Origin: Frankia sp. AgB1.9
GTDB lineage: Bacteria > Actinomycetota > Actinomycetes > Frankiales > Frankiaceae
Direction of reading: 5' to 3'
Length of the DNA: 64,000 bases
NCBI RefSeq assembly: GCF_016786355.1
Contig: NZ_JADWYX010000011.1
Span: 1-64,000 of the forward strand
Part shown: in pieces, positions 53,300-61,538 of the stretch
How the letters are laid out: every line of letters begins with the position of its first letter
Position numbering within the stretch: the stretch's first letter is position 1
Translations under genes and position numbers: made by a program
The notes under the pieces: model-generated
Told to the model about the DNA's origin: nothing
Database searches by the model: none
What the model saw: the letters and a program-made list of their open reading frames with translations, nothing else

Positions 53300-55798
53300 T
53301 TATCCGGGCTTCCTATGGAGATCGTTCCGGCGGATGCGGGGGAGGCCGTAGCGGGCGATCGCGCGTCGCCGGTTCGCCGCCGGGCGTGGGTGTCGCCTAG
53401 CACGAGTGAAGTCCTCCGCGATGGCTGTGCCGAGAGCCAACGGGCTGAGAACCAGAGCGAAAAAGCCGGTCACGAGCAGGGCAACGAAGGAAGCGTTCCT
53501 ACGAGCCTTCCGGGGCCGCGGGTGTCGCACGGCGCGGCCGATCTCCTCGGCGATGGTTATGCCGAGAGCTAGCGGGCTGAGAACGAGAGCGATAAGACCG
53601 GCCAAAAGCGCGAAGCCGAAAGGGGCTACCACGACGAAGGCAAATCCGGCCGCGACAGAGTCTTGCCACGCACCGAACGCTGCGCCGCCGACGGGCAGCA
53701 ATGCTGTGATGATCGTCGCCCAGTGACGCATACGTGCGAGTAGGTGGGTGACCTGGCCAGCGGCTTCCGATCTGCGGTTGGATGATCTGTTGGTCACCGT
53801 CGGACGGGGGGCGCTGATTCTTCGTGCCCAGCCGGCTGGTCGCCACGAGCTTTTCGGCCTGGCAGGTGCTGGCCTGGCTCGTCTCGGAGGCCGCAGCAAG
53901 GAATCGGTCGCGGCCAACCGGGCCTCGATCGCCCGCCGCGCCTTTGGCTGGTCCGGCGTCTCGGGTGAGGTGCCCCCATCGTCGGAAACACCCGCAGCAA
54001 GTTCGTCACCGAGTTCTCGCAGGAGCAAGTCGCCTTCGTGATCGAGAGCGAGATCCAGTCCAGGGATATTCGGGCTATCGGAGTCGAGCGTGCCGCTCTC
54101 GATCTCCGGGAGTGAAATTTCGAGCTGTTCGTCGGAGACTGCTTGTAGGTTCTTGAGAAAACCGATTAGTTGAACTCGTGGATCGTCAAGTTCGCGGGGC
54201 GTGAGCCCAAATGACGTAAGGATGCCGACGAGCACCGCGTATTCTCGTCTCTTGAGGTTTTCGGCCAGTCTGCGGGCGGCGGCGGCCTCGCGCCTCGCTG
54301 TCCTGTCGACGTGCGCGAGTCTCCTTGAACTTAACGGTTGCACGCCGTCGTCGTTGAATGTGTTGGGATGACTAGCCGAAGCGGTGCCACGCACAATATA
54401 AACTTGGATCTCGTCGGCGTCTGATGATTCCCCGATGGGATCATCACTAATAGTCGGACTCGCGAGGTTTCGGTCGTGGTCCGCTCCGCCAAAAAGGATG
54501 TATGCGGACCGCAGGAGCGTAAGTGTAGCTGCTTCTTCCGACTTTTCTCGCGATGAGCCCGCCGGGGCTCCGAGGTCGAGGACCCGTCGGCTCGCGAGAT
54601 ATCCGACGAGAGGCATGTCATCATAGACAATCGGCACAATCGCCGGCCGCGCCGGGAAACTCCGCGCACGCGCGCCGACTATGCTCATCAACCCGCTCTC
54701 GGCCATTCGCAACGGTGTCGAGCAGAGCACGAATACCTGTTTCGCACTGACGATCGCCCGGTCGAGTTCTACGACGACGTTCGAGCCAGCAGGAAGCCAT
54801 TCCTCAAGAGCCACGTTGTATTTAGCGGCCTCCAGACGTCCGGCGATCCAGTCGGCGCGATGCCTGTCTCCTGGTGCCCCGGCGTGGACGATCAGAACGT
54901 CGATCGGTTGCCCGGTGGCTGCTGCAGCGTCGGCGATCGCCGTGACCAAGCCACCCGTTTCTGCGCGAGTTTCCGACTGCTTCTGGGCGCCTGCCTCGGC
55001 GGGCGCCCGTGCCGCCTTTGGTCGAGCCAGAATACGTGGGTCCGCCAGCCTCGCGATCTCGTCCCGATCGACCGCGCTCGCAGTCCAGCGTTTACCGAGC
55101 AACGAGCGTTGCTTGGCGACCTGGCCAGGTTCCAGAAAATATAGTCTCGGGCGAAGTCCTCCACGGGAGAATACTTCTGGCACTGTAGTGAAGGTCAGAT
55201 CTGCGGCAATTTCAAGATGTTGTGATGCGGTCAGGAGAATGCGCAGGAGATACTCGTACTGCGAGCGAGGGGCGACGACTGCGAACGACGGTCCGGTATC
55301 CCTATCCAGATAGCGCAGCATCGTAAGCAGCGGGGCTATCCTTCCGTCTACCCGTTTTGCCTCGGCGTGAAAGATATCGACAGGGACCGCACGGGCTGGT
55401 TCGAGGTCGGCAAGGACTTCAAAGGGCAGCCGATACGCGTCGCCGTGCTCCATGGAATCCCAGAGGTGTATACGGAAGGGCTCGAGTCGACGGCCACGCC
55501 ACGCAAATCCCGCCAAACTGTGCCACGCCGTCAACTCACTAGTGGGGCCGAGAATGACGTGGGCAACGGAGTCGCGATCATGACGCTGACCATAATCTTG
55601 CCGGAAACAGAGGGCGACCTCATCTCCTATTCGCAGAAAACTGACGTCGTCGGCACCGCGGTCCTTGGCCGGTAATATCCAGGGCGAAAGGATCTTCGCC
55701 CACCGGTCTGCTTCGGCGGCCGGCAAGGAACTCGCGGTGGCCGCAAATTCGCCGCGTTCGTGACTCCATCGCAGCACTAGCTGATGCAGGTCTCGCAA
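53300..55798 (-). CDS. large TIR-like membrane protein, GTPase-associated-like N-terminus
   Basis: Encodes an 832-aa protein. The N-terminal third starts LRDLHQLVLRWSHERGEF and resembles, by pattern, the N-terminal domains of GTPase-associated protein 1 of conflict systems; this is tentative. A TIR-like domain follows (about 295-450), with PIDVLIVHAGAPGDRHRADW and ALEEWLPAGSNVVVELDRAI. After a disordered linker come three or four membrane segments (about 690-800), two of which are tandem copies of ALVLSPLALG-x2-IAE. The start is a TTG at 55798 with AAGGAG 7 nt upstream. It stands alone between arrays B4 and B5. A membrane-linked TIR suggests an abortive-infection role (inference). Confidence 0.75.
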   Translation of the reverse strand: MRDLHQLVLRWSHERGEFAATASSLPAAEADRWAKILSPWILPAKDRGADDVSFLRIGDEVALCFRQDYGQRHDRDSVAHVILGPTSELTAWHSLAGFAWRGRRLEPFRIHLWDSMEHGDAYRLPFEVLADLEPARAVPVDIFHAEAKRVDGRIAPLLTMLRYLDRDTGPSFAVVAPRSQYEYLLRILLTASQHLEIAADLTFTTVPEVFSRGGLRPRLYFLEPGQVAKQRSLLGKRWTASAVDRDEIARLADPRILARPKAARAPAEAGAQKQSETRAETGGLVTAIADAAAATGQPIDVLIVHAGAPGDRHRADWIAGRLEAAKYNVALEEWLPAGSNVVVELDRAIVSAKQVFVLCSTPLRMAESGLMSIVGARARSFPARPAIVPIVYDDMPLVGYLASRRVLDLGAPAGSSREKSEEAATLTLLRSAYILFGGADHDRNLASPTISDDPIGESSDADEIQVYIVRGTASASHPNTFNDDGVQPLSSRRLAHVDRTARREAAAARRLAENLKRREYAVLVGILTSFGLTPRELDDPRVQLIGFLKNLQAVSDEQLEISLPEIESGTLDSDSPNIPGLDLALDHEGDLLLRELGDELAAGVSDDGGTSPETPDQPKARRAIEARLAATDSLLRPPRRARPAPARPKSSWRPAGWARRISAPRPTVTNRSSNRRSEAAGQVTHLLARMRHWATIITALLPVGGAAFGAWQDSVAAGFAFVVVAPFGFALLAGLIALVLSPLALGITIAEEIGRAVRHPRPRKARRNASFVALLVTGFFALVLSPLALGTAIAEDFTRARRHPRPAANRRRAIARYGLPRIRRNDLHRKPG

Positions 55799-56325
55799 GG
55801 GCCGACTCCTTGTCCGGCGAGAGGAATGGCCACCCGCGGAACAGGTCGCCTCGGGTGGAGATCGACCGTGCCGCCGCGCGGCAGCTGTTCTACTACCACC
55901 CACGTGCCGCACGCGTTCCTGTGCTGTCGATGGGTGAGTAGAACCCTACAAACCGTTTGCGTTGCAGACAGTCACCGGGTGTCTGCCAGCGTTCCGGAAC
56001 CTCTCCTTGCCCGATCGGCCCACGTACCCGATCATCACGGCTGCGCGACACGCTTCGGATCAGGCACAGAGCGTGCTCCTGGTTGCGAATCCTTCGGCAG
56101 CTGCTTTGTCCCCGGTGACACGAATCGACGTCCGGGCCTACCGGCTGATACCGGGACAAACCGGGGATGCTAGGCAGCTTTTATGGGCGGAGCGCTGTCT
56201 GTGGGCCTCATAGAAAACAGCCTGGCGTCCGGCCAAGGGCCTCGACACGTCACCGACTATTTCGTGATCGTGGTCTGTGCCCGTCCGCGGCCTGCGGGAA
56301 CAGGGACCGAGCAGCCGGCGATCAG
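55799..56325. other. gene-free gap
   Basis: No convincing gene. It should hold the promoter of the TIR membrane protein gene. Codon and base usage are less skewed than in the genes around it. Confidence 0.5.
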
Positions 56326-56990
56326 CTGACCTGGGTGCTCACCGCGCCGAGATGGCCGGCTTGGGAGTCGAGCCACACACCGTCGGCCTCCGCGCTGGTC
56401 AGCACGAGGGATGCCGCGAACGGGCGGCCTCGGCGGGATCGCGGCCAGGAACTCGCGGTGGGTCGTGAGCGCGTTGCGCCGGTCGTGCGCCGAGAGCCGC
56501 GCGGACGGCGCGCCGGGGTGGCTGTGGACGTCGATCAGCGAGAGCGCCTGCTCGTAGCAGGTCCGCACCACGGTCCGGGTCAGCTCGGCCGACACGTCGA
56601 CGCGGTCAGCCGTCTGGGCGGTGAGCGCGTCGTCTGGGACGAGCAGTAGCCACCGGACCCGGAGCGTGACCTGCCACGTGCCATCACCCCGCGCGGCTTC
56701 GTCCAGGCGGTCGACGGTGAAACGGCGCCGGCTGCGGCTGCTGACGCCCTGCGGCCCTCGATCGTGGTCCACCACCGAGGGCGGGCGCTGTTCCAGGTGT
56801 GCCAGCAGGTAGGCGAACCGCTCGACGGGCCGGGCGAGCAGGTGGGCGCGCAGGTCGTCCCACAGCCGGGCCGGGATGACGACCAGGCAGCGTCCAGCCT
56901 GGGGCGGTTCGTCGTTGTACGCGGCCGGCGAGGTGTCTGGGCGTGTCGGCGGGCCTGGAGGGTGGCCGCGTATCAGTCCGCGGCGCCGAG
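56326..56990 (-). pseudogene. JAB/MPN-type isopeptidase, frameshifted
   Basis: The frame reads LVVIPARLWDDLRAHLLARP, then WQVTLRVRWLLLVPDDALTA and the JAB metal motif DVHSHPG-x6-SAHD (around 56516-56475). Near 56430 the frame shifts, and FAASLVLTSAEADGVWLDSQ continues in another frame to a TGA at about 56326. No ATG/GTG/TTG exists in frame near the beginning after the E2 stop. One or two indels explain this. It is the third gene of the ubiquitin-like/E2/JAB set. Confidence 0.7.
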
Positions 56991-57371
56991 ATAGGTGCGG
57001 ATCGCCTCGACGTAGGTGACCAGCGAGTCGATGTCGTGGCGCCAGCGGCGTTCCGGGTCCTCCAGGCAGTACCAGAGGTAGCCGAGGCCGGCGCAGGGAT
57101 TGTGGAAGTCGCGCAAGTAGTGGCCTGGCTGGGCCAGGGCGGCTCCGGTATGGCGGCGTAGCCGGTCACCGAGGTAGAAGCCGTCCGGGGCGCACTCGGG
57201 GTACGTCAACGGGACGGCGATCAGCACCGTCGTGCGAGGGGGCGCCCAGCCGGCGGGCAGCCGGAACTCCGGGATGAGCAGCCACGACCCGTCGGCGGCG
57301 ACGCACAGCCCTGGGTAGGCGCGCAACAGCTGTGCCGCCTCGGCGAAGACCCGCCGCTGCTGGAAGTTCAC
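56973..57371 (-). CDS. prokaryotic E2-family (UBC-like) protein
   Basis: Encodes a 132-aa protein of the bacterial E2 type (E2 family E-like). AVPLTYPECAPDGFYLGDRL matches the YP-x2-PD core of the UBC fold, and the C-terminal WRHDIDSLVTYVEAIRTYL is typical. A candidate cysteine lies in HNPCAG. E2 proteins pass a ubiquitin-like protein to targets. The GTG start overlaps the stop of the ubiquitin-like gene. No E1 gene is next to it; the only E1 nearby is in the CBASS fusion. Confidence 0.8.
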   Translation of the reverse strand: MNFQQRRVFAEAAQLLRAYPGLCVAADGSWLLIPEFRLPAGWAPPRTTVLIAVPLTYPECAPDGFYLGDRLRRHTGAALAQPGHYLRDFHNPCAGLGYLWYCLEDPERRWRHDIDSLVTYVEAIRTYLGAAD

Positions 57372-57661
57372 CGGCTCGATCCGCGGCGCGGCGCTGTCGC
57401 GCCGTCGGCTTCGGGGACGGTGCGAAACAGCGGCGCGCGCGACTCGTCCTGGGCCTTGGAGTGGCGGGCATGGTGGGCGAACGTGTCGCCGTCGGCCAGC
57501 CGGACTCGCTGGCCGTCACCGACGATGGTGTTGCGGTCCGGGTCCTGTTTGACGAGGACACGGTCCGGCTCGATTCCCACGGCTGCCTTGAGCTGGGCGC
57601 CGCTCAGCTCGTCCGCTATGACCGGGACGTCAATTCCGTTGATCCGAATCGTGCGGGGCAT
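57368..57661 (-). CDS. multiubiquitin-type ubiquitin-like protein, copy 2
   Basis: Encodes a 97-aa protein. INGIDVPVIADELSGAQLKA, DRVLVKQDPDRNTIVGDG and LADGDTFAHHARHS match the multiubiquitin domain layout. The C-terminus is arginine-rich and shows no clear diglycine. ATG at 57661 with AAGGAG 7 nt upstream. It leads an operon with the E2 and JAB genes. The frame is intact here, but the JAB gene is broken, so the system is probably failing. Confidence 0.78.
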   Translation of the reverse strand: MPRTIRINGIDVPVIADELSGAQLKAAVGIEPDRVLVKQDPDRNTIVGDGQRVRLADGDTFAHHARHSKAQDESRAPLFRTVPEADGATAPRRGSSR

Positions 57662-57766
57662 GAACGGCTCCTTCCTGCGGTCACCGAATGCAGACGGACG
57701 CGGGCCGCGCCCGGGTTGGTCTCTCCGGGAGACGAGGCGCCCGCGCGGACTGCGACGTTCAGATGG

Positions 57767-58060
57767 TCAGGCGGTCTGCGCCAGCCAGATGAGCGCCGCC
57801 AAGGCCGCCGCGACGGCGAGGCCGAGCAGGAAACCGGCAAGCAGCCCCGTCCGCCGCCGACCGTGCCGCCGAGGTCGCCGAGGTCGCCGGGGCCGCCGGG
57901 ACTGCCGTCCGGAGCGGAGCCGAGGGGTTTGCTGCGGCTCCTCGCGACGGGATTGACGGCCCGCCCGCGATCGTCCTTGCCGCGTCCGCCCGGTTCGCGG
58001 CGGCTGGCCTCGGCGGCGTCGGCGCCGCTGCGCAGCTGGCCCGATTGGCCGGCGTGCTGC
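57767..58060 (-). other. possible tail-anchored small membrane protein, copy 2
   Basis: An arginine-rich frame ends in LLAGFLLGLAVAAALAALIW, a good C-terminal membrane anchor, 106 bp before the ubiquitin-like gene on the same strand. It corresponds to 42254-42550. The opposite strand of the same segment also reads as an alanine-rich protein (FAAAGLGGVGAAAQLARLAG), so strand assignment is uncertain. Confidence 0.35.
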
Positions 58061-58270
58061 CCCGTTTCCAGGCGTGGCTGCGTCGGTGATGATGGGGTCA
58101 TGAGCGGTGGTGCGCCCCTCCAACACGGGCACGGCGACGCCGCGGCCGTCGAGCCGCAGCCGCGGTGGACCAACCACGTCTTCCACCCTTTCCACGCCCC
58201 GACCAGCCCGGCGCCCGGACCAGACGGACCACCTGGTCCGCCACCACCCGCCGCCGCGTCGAAGATCGTC

Positions 58271-58451
58271 AGCCAGAACCTCCGACACACCGACAAACCC
58301 GGGAGGTTCTGGCTACTGATCAACATATGCCCCGACCTGCGGAAATATCCCAGAGAAAGATCGAACCGTCCACTAGATGTCGATCTCTGCCGGGAGGTTC
58401 TGGTTTGATCTTGCAAACCCGAAGGTCAGCCCGTGTACAATTCGGACAGCT
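58271..58451 (+). promoter_or_regulatory. family-B leader of array B5
   Basis: A 13-bp hairpin AGCCAGAACCTCC (58271-58283) with its complement (58312-58324), an AGATCGA/TCGATCT pair, a third GGAGGTTCTGG at 58393-58403 and TACAAT at 58436-58441, 10 nt before the first repeat. Confidence 0.87.
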
Positions 58452-58997
58452 GTCCCAGAGATCACCAAATCCGAGTCGGATTGAAACTTGCAGCGATGAT
58501 TCCCCCGAGGGACATGATTTCCTAGTCCCAGAGATCACCAAATCCGAGTCGGATTGAAACCTGGTGATCCACTCCGAAGACCGTTCGGTCAGACCCGGTC
58601 CCAGAGATCACCAAATCCGAGTCGGATTGAAACGCTGTCGAAGGTGATGTCGAGGAAGACGCCCTCGGCGATGTCCCAGAGATCACCAAATCCGAGTCGG
58701 ATTGAAACACTTTGGCGGGCTGCGGAGCGGCCTGGACGGGTGGGGTCCCAGAGATCACCAAATCCGAGTCGGATTGAAACGAGCCAGACCCAGACCCGGG
58801 AGCCGGGTTGGTGTCGGGTCCCAGAGATCACCAAATCCGAGTCGGATTGAAACGGCGATCAGGAAGGTCTGAAACAGACTAACCTTTGGTCCCAGAGATC
58901 ACCAAATCCGAGTCGGATTGAAACCAGACAACGTCTACCGCCTCCTTTCGTGTAGCGCGCCGGTTCCCGAGATCACCAAATCCGAGTCGGGTTGAGG
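58452..58997 (+). CRISPR. CRISPR array B5, 8 repeats of 36 nt
   Basis: Repeats start at 58452, 58525, 58598, 58673, 58745, 58818, 58889 and about 58962. The first seven are identical, the eighth decayed (GGGTTGAGG). Spacers are 35-39 nt. This is the longest and best-kept array in the window and the most likely to be expressed. Confidence 0.97.
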
Positions 58998-59204
58998 CTG
59001 GATCGGGGATGGTGATCAGCGAGTTTGTGGTCGTTTGGGTGCGGGGTGTTCGTCCGTCTGGGTTGGCTGTTGGTGGCGGCGCAGCGAGCCTTGGGGGCGA
59101 GGAATGGGTTCGGATCGCGGTCGGAAACGGCACGGTGGTGTTGTGGGCGCGAGGCCGTTGGGGGATGTCTGGGGTGGGCCTACGAGCCTGGGGCCCGGAC
59201 CCGG

Positions 59205-59900
59205 TTGCGGCTGTGGTGGCTGGGGCGTCGGGATGGCCGGGCTGGCGTGCCGCCCGCGGTCAGGCCGGTGCCGACGGGCGACGTGCGGCCGGTGATGGTG
59301 GGCTGGTCGGCCTGCCCGGTGGTTCTGGAGCTGGGGTATGCCGCGGCCCGGGAGCATGAGGTGTTGCGGGGAGGGTTGGCCGTGGCGCTCGTCGAGCTGG
59401 ATGCGCGGATCGCCGAGGGGACGGCGCTGGTCGGGGTGCTGGCGGCGCGGGTGGCTGGGAGTCCGGCTGAGCGGCTGGTGCGTGAGGCTGAGGAGCTTGG
59501 TGTGCCGGTCAGCGGCGATGACGCGGCTGCGCGAACACGGCGGGCGGCTGCGCGGGCGCGGGCGGATCTGCTCGCCGACCAGGCTCGGCTGGAGAACCTG
59601 CGGGTCCGGCTCGCGGTGGACCTGGAACGGCGAGAACGCCTGATCGACGAGGCGGAGGCCCGCGCGGGTGTGATCTCGTCTTTTCGGGACCAGTGCGTCG
59701 AGGTGTACCGGGCGGCGAACCTGCGCCGGCGGGGCCGTGAGGCCGCCGCGCTGGCTGAGGCGTGGCCGCGGCCGACGTTCGCGGCGCCGGCCTGGCTGCG
59801 TACCGCCCGGCGCGTGCCGACCGGTGGCGCTGGTGGGTGCCTCGGCCTCAGCCGGAGATCATCCAGCCAGTCTGAGCCGGGAGTGACACGGTCCGTCTGA
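59205..59900 (+). CDS. coiled-coil/helical hypothetical protein, copy 2
   Basis: About 231 aa, closely similar to the 43634-44341 gene from LRLWWLGRRDGRAG through the long helical region (LENLRVRLAVDLERRERLID) and ISSFRDQCVEVYRAANLRRR. The intact duplicate and conserved reading frame support real coding. The start is uncertain (TTG 59205 or an ATG near 59294). It lies about 200 bp after array B5, as the other copy lies after B2. Confidence 0.62.
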   Translation: MRLWWLGRRDGRAGVPPAVRPVPTGDVRPVMVGWSACPVVLELGYAAAREHEVLRGGLAVALVELDARIAEGTALVGVLAARVAGSPAERLVREAEELGVPVSGDDAAARTRRAAARARADLLADQARLENLRVRLAVDLERRERLIDEAEARAGVISSFRDQCVEVYRAANLRRRGREAAALAEAWPRPTFAAPAWLRTARRVPTGGAGGCLGLSRRSSSQSEPGVTRSV

Positions 59901-59970
59901 CTCGGGCACGACTGGCTGATCCTGGCGGTACCGCGCACCGCTGACCGAACGGCCTGACTGGAGGTGCGGC

Positions 59971-60402
59971 ATGGACACGAGCGCGCGCGCACGGTTCCCG
60001 CGCGCGCCGTACCGGCGGCGGGATAGTCGCGGGCTGCTCGCGTTCGCGCGTGCCTGCGCGGCGCGGGATTCGGCGGCGCCGTACCCGGACGCGGAGTCGG
60101 GCCCGACCGAGCCGCCGTTGGAGACGGTGCTCGTCCGGCACGCGGCCGTCTGGGGTGAGCAGCTGGGCCGCGGCTACCAGCGCACTCGCGCGCAGGCGTG
60201 GCGTTCGGTCGAGGGCGCGCGGGCCGGCCTCGCCGCGTTGGAGATGACGCGCGCCGCGACACAGGTCAGGCTTGCCGCCGCCGAGGCCGACCGCGCCGCC
60301 GCCGTCGCGGCGATGTCGGTGCGCGGCACCACGCGCCGGCCCTCGTCGCGATGCCTTTCTGCCGCCGCCAGCGCGTCCAGCCACGACCGGCCGCGCCGGT
60401 AG
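59971..60402 (+). CDS. small helical partner protein, 3' end chimeric
   Basis: Encodes a 143-aa protein starting MDTSARARFPRAPYRRRDS, with GGAGG before the ATG. Residues 40-110 form an Ala/Arg-rich helix (SVEGARAGLAALEMTRAATQ). From about 60310 the sequence is antisense to the reverse-transcriptase fragment, so the last 30 residues are probably an accident of a deletion joint. Unknown function; 70 bp after the coiled-coil gene. Confidence 0.5.
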   Translation: MDTSARARFPRAPYRRRDSRGLLAFARACAARDSAAPYPDAESGPTEPPLETVLVRHAAVWGEQLGRGYQRTRAQAWRSVEGARAGLAALEMTRAATQVRLAAAEADRAAAVAAMSVRGTTRRPSSRCLSAAASASSHDRPRR

Positions 60403-60842
60403 GCGAAACTCACCTCGACCACGTCGGCGTCAAGCTCGTCATGGCAGACGTCAAGAAAGGCGCGTTGGGCCACCCTGTCACGCACAGTTGGCAGCCCGAG
60501 CGGCCTGCGCCGGCCGCCACGTGTGATCGTCGCCTGGCGCAGCGGCTGGGGTTCGTAACGGCCCTCGGCCAGCTGGTCGGCCAGGCGGTCGAGCCGCGGC
60601 CCGAGGTCACGGGCGAAGTCGGCCACGGAGAGGCCGTCGGCCCCCGGCATTCCGCTGCCGGCGGCCACTCGCGCCCAAGCCGCCCACAGCACCTCCGGCT
60701 CCGCCATGGCCCGCGGCACCCCACCAGCAGCCGCCCGGCGCCGCGGCCTTCTCGGGCTGACGACGGCTCCGTCGCGCCTGTCGGGCACCCGCCCCTGCCA
60801 GCCGCCGAACCGCGCTCTCATCCCGTCCGCCCTCCACTCCAT
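60308..60842 (-). pseudogene. truncated reverse transcriptase
   Basis: Encodes the N-terminal part of a group-II-intron/CRISPR-type reverse transcriptase. The segments ADGLSVADFARDL, LAEGRYEPQPLRQATI, RPLGLPTVRDRVAQRAFLDV and FAYRRGRSWLDAL match RT blocks 0-2. The frame stops making sense immediately after VVPRTDIA, the first catalytic Asp of motif A. The YxDD box and everything beyond are gone. It may begin at ATG 60707 or upstream. It abuts array B6, recalling RT-Cas1 loci of type III systems, but no cas1 remains. Confidence 0.82.
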
Positions 60843-60904
60843 CCGGACCCCCGGCGCGGCGACCGCAGGCCTCGCTCACTACGGACGGACGGCACCGCGG
60901 CACG

Positions 60905-61084
60905 GCCAGAACCTCCGACACGCCGATAGCCCAAGGAGGTTCTGGCTTCAGATCAACATGTGCTCCGACCTGCGAAAACCCGGCCAGAAACGATCGAACG
61001 CCCCGCCGCGAGACGATCTCCATCAGGAGGTTCTGGTTTGATCTTGCAAACCCGCAGGTCAGCACATGTACAATTCGGACAGCT
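60905..61084 (+). promoter_or_regulatory. family-B leader of array B6
   Basis: A 12-bp hairpin GCCAGAACCTCC (60905-60916) with its complement (60935-60946), a third GGAGGTTCTGG at 61026-61036 and TACAAT at 61069-61074. Confidence 0.86.
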
Positions 61085-61405
61085 GTCCCGGAGATCACCA
61101 AATCCGAGTCGGATTGAAACGTCAGCCAGCCACCGAGCACCGGCCCGCCGGCAATGCAGTCCAGAGATCACCAAATCCGAGTCGGATTGAAACACGCTGG
61201 GATTCCGTGAGAGCGTCGGGGTCGACAGTGAAGTCCCAGAGATCACCAAATCCGAGTCGGATTGAAACTCGACCGATCTTCAAGAAAAAGGTAGTTGTCG
61301 GTCCCAGAGATCAACAGATCCGAGTCGGGTTGAGACCTCGAAGTAGACGTGCCGCTCTTCCGCTGTGGTCCGCACCAGATCGCATATTGCAAGGCGGATG
61401 GAAAC
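61085..61405 (+). CRISPR. CRISPR array B6, 4 repeats plus one decayed
   Basis: Repeats start at 61085, 61158, 61233 and 61301; the fourth is already altered (GGGTTGAGAC). A fifth trace at 61368-61405 ends GGCGGATGGAAAC. This is the rightmost array of the island. Confidence 0.93.
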
Positions 61406-61538
61406 ACCTGGGCGGTCGCGATCACTGGCAGTTTCGGGGCCTGATCCAGGAATCACGTACTTCGGGGGCGAACAGGGGACGGGCACCCAGCCGCGCTTTG
61501 GCGCGGCCAGGTGCCCGTCTGGGGAGGCCTGGTTTCGG

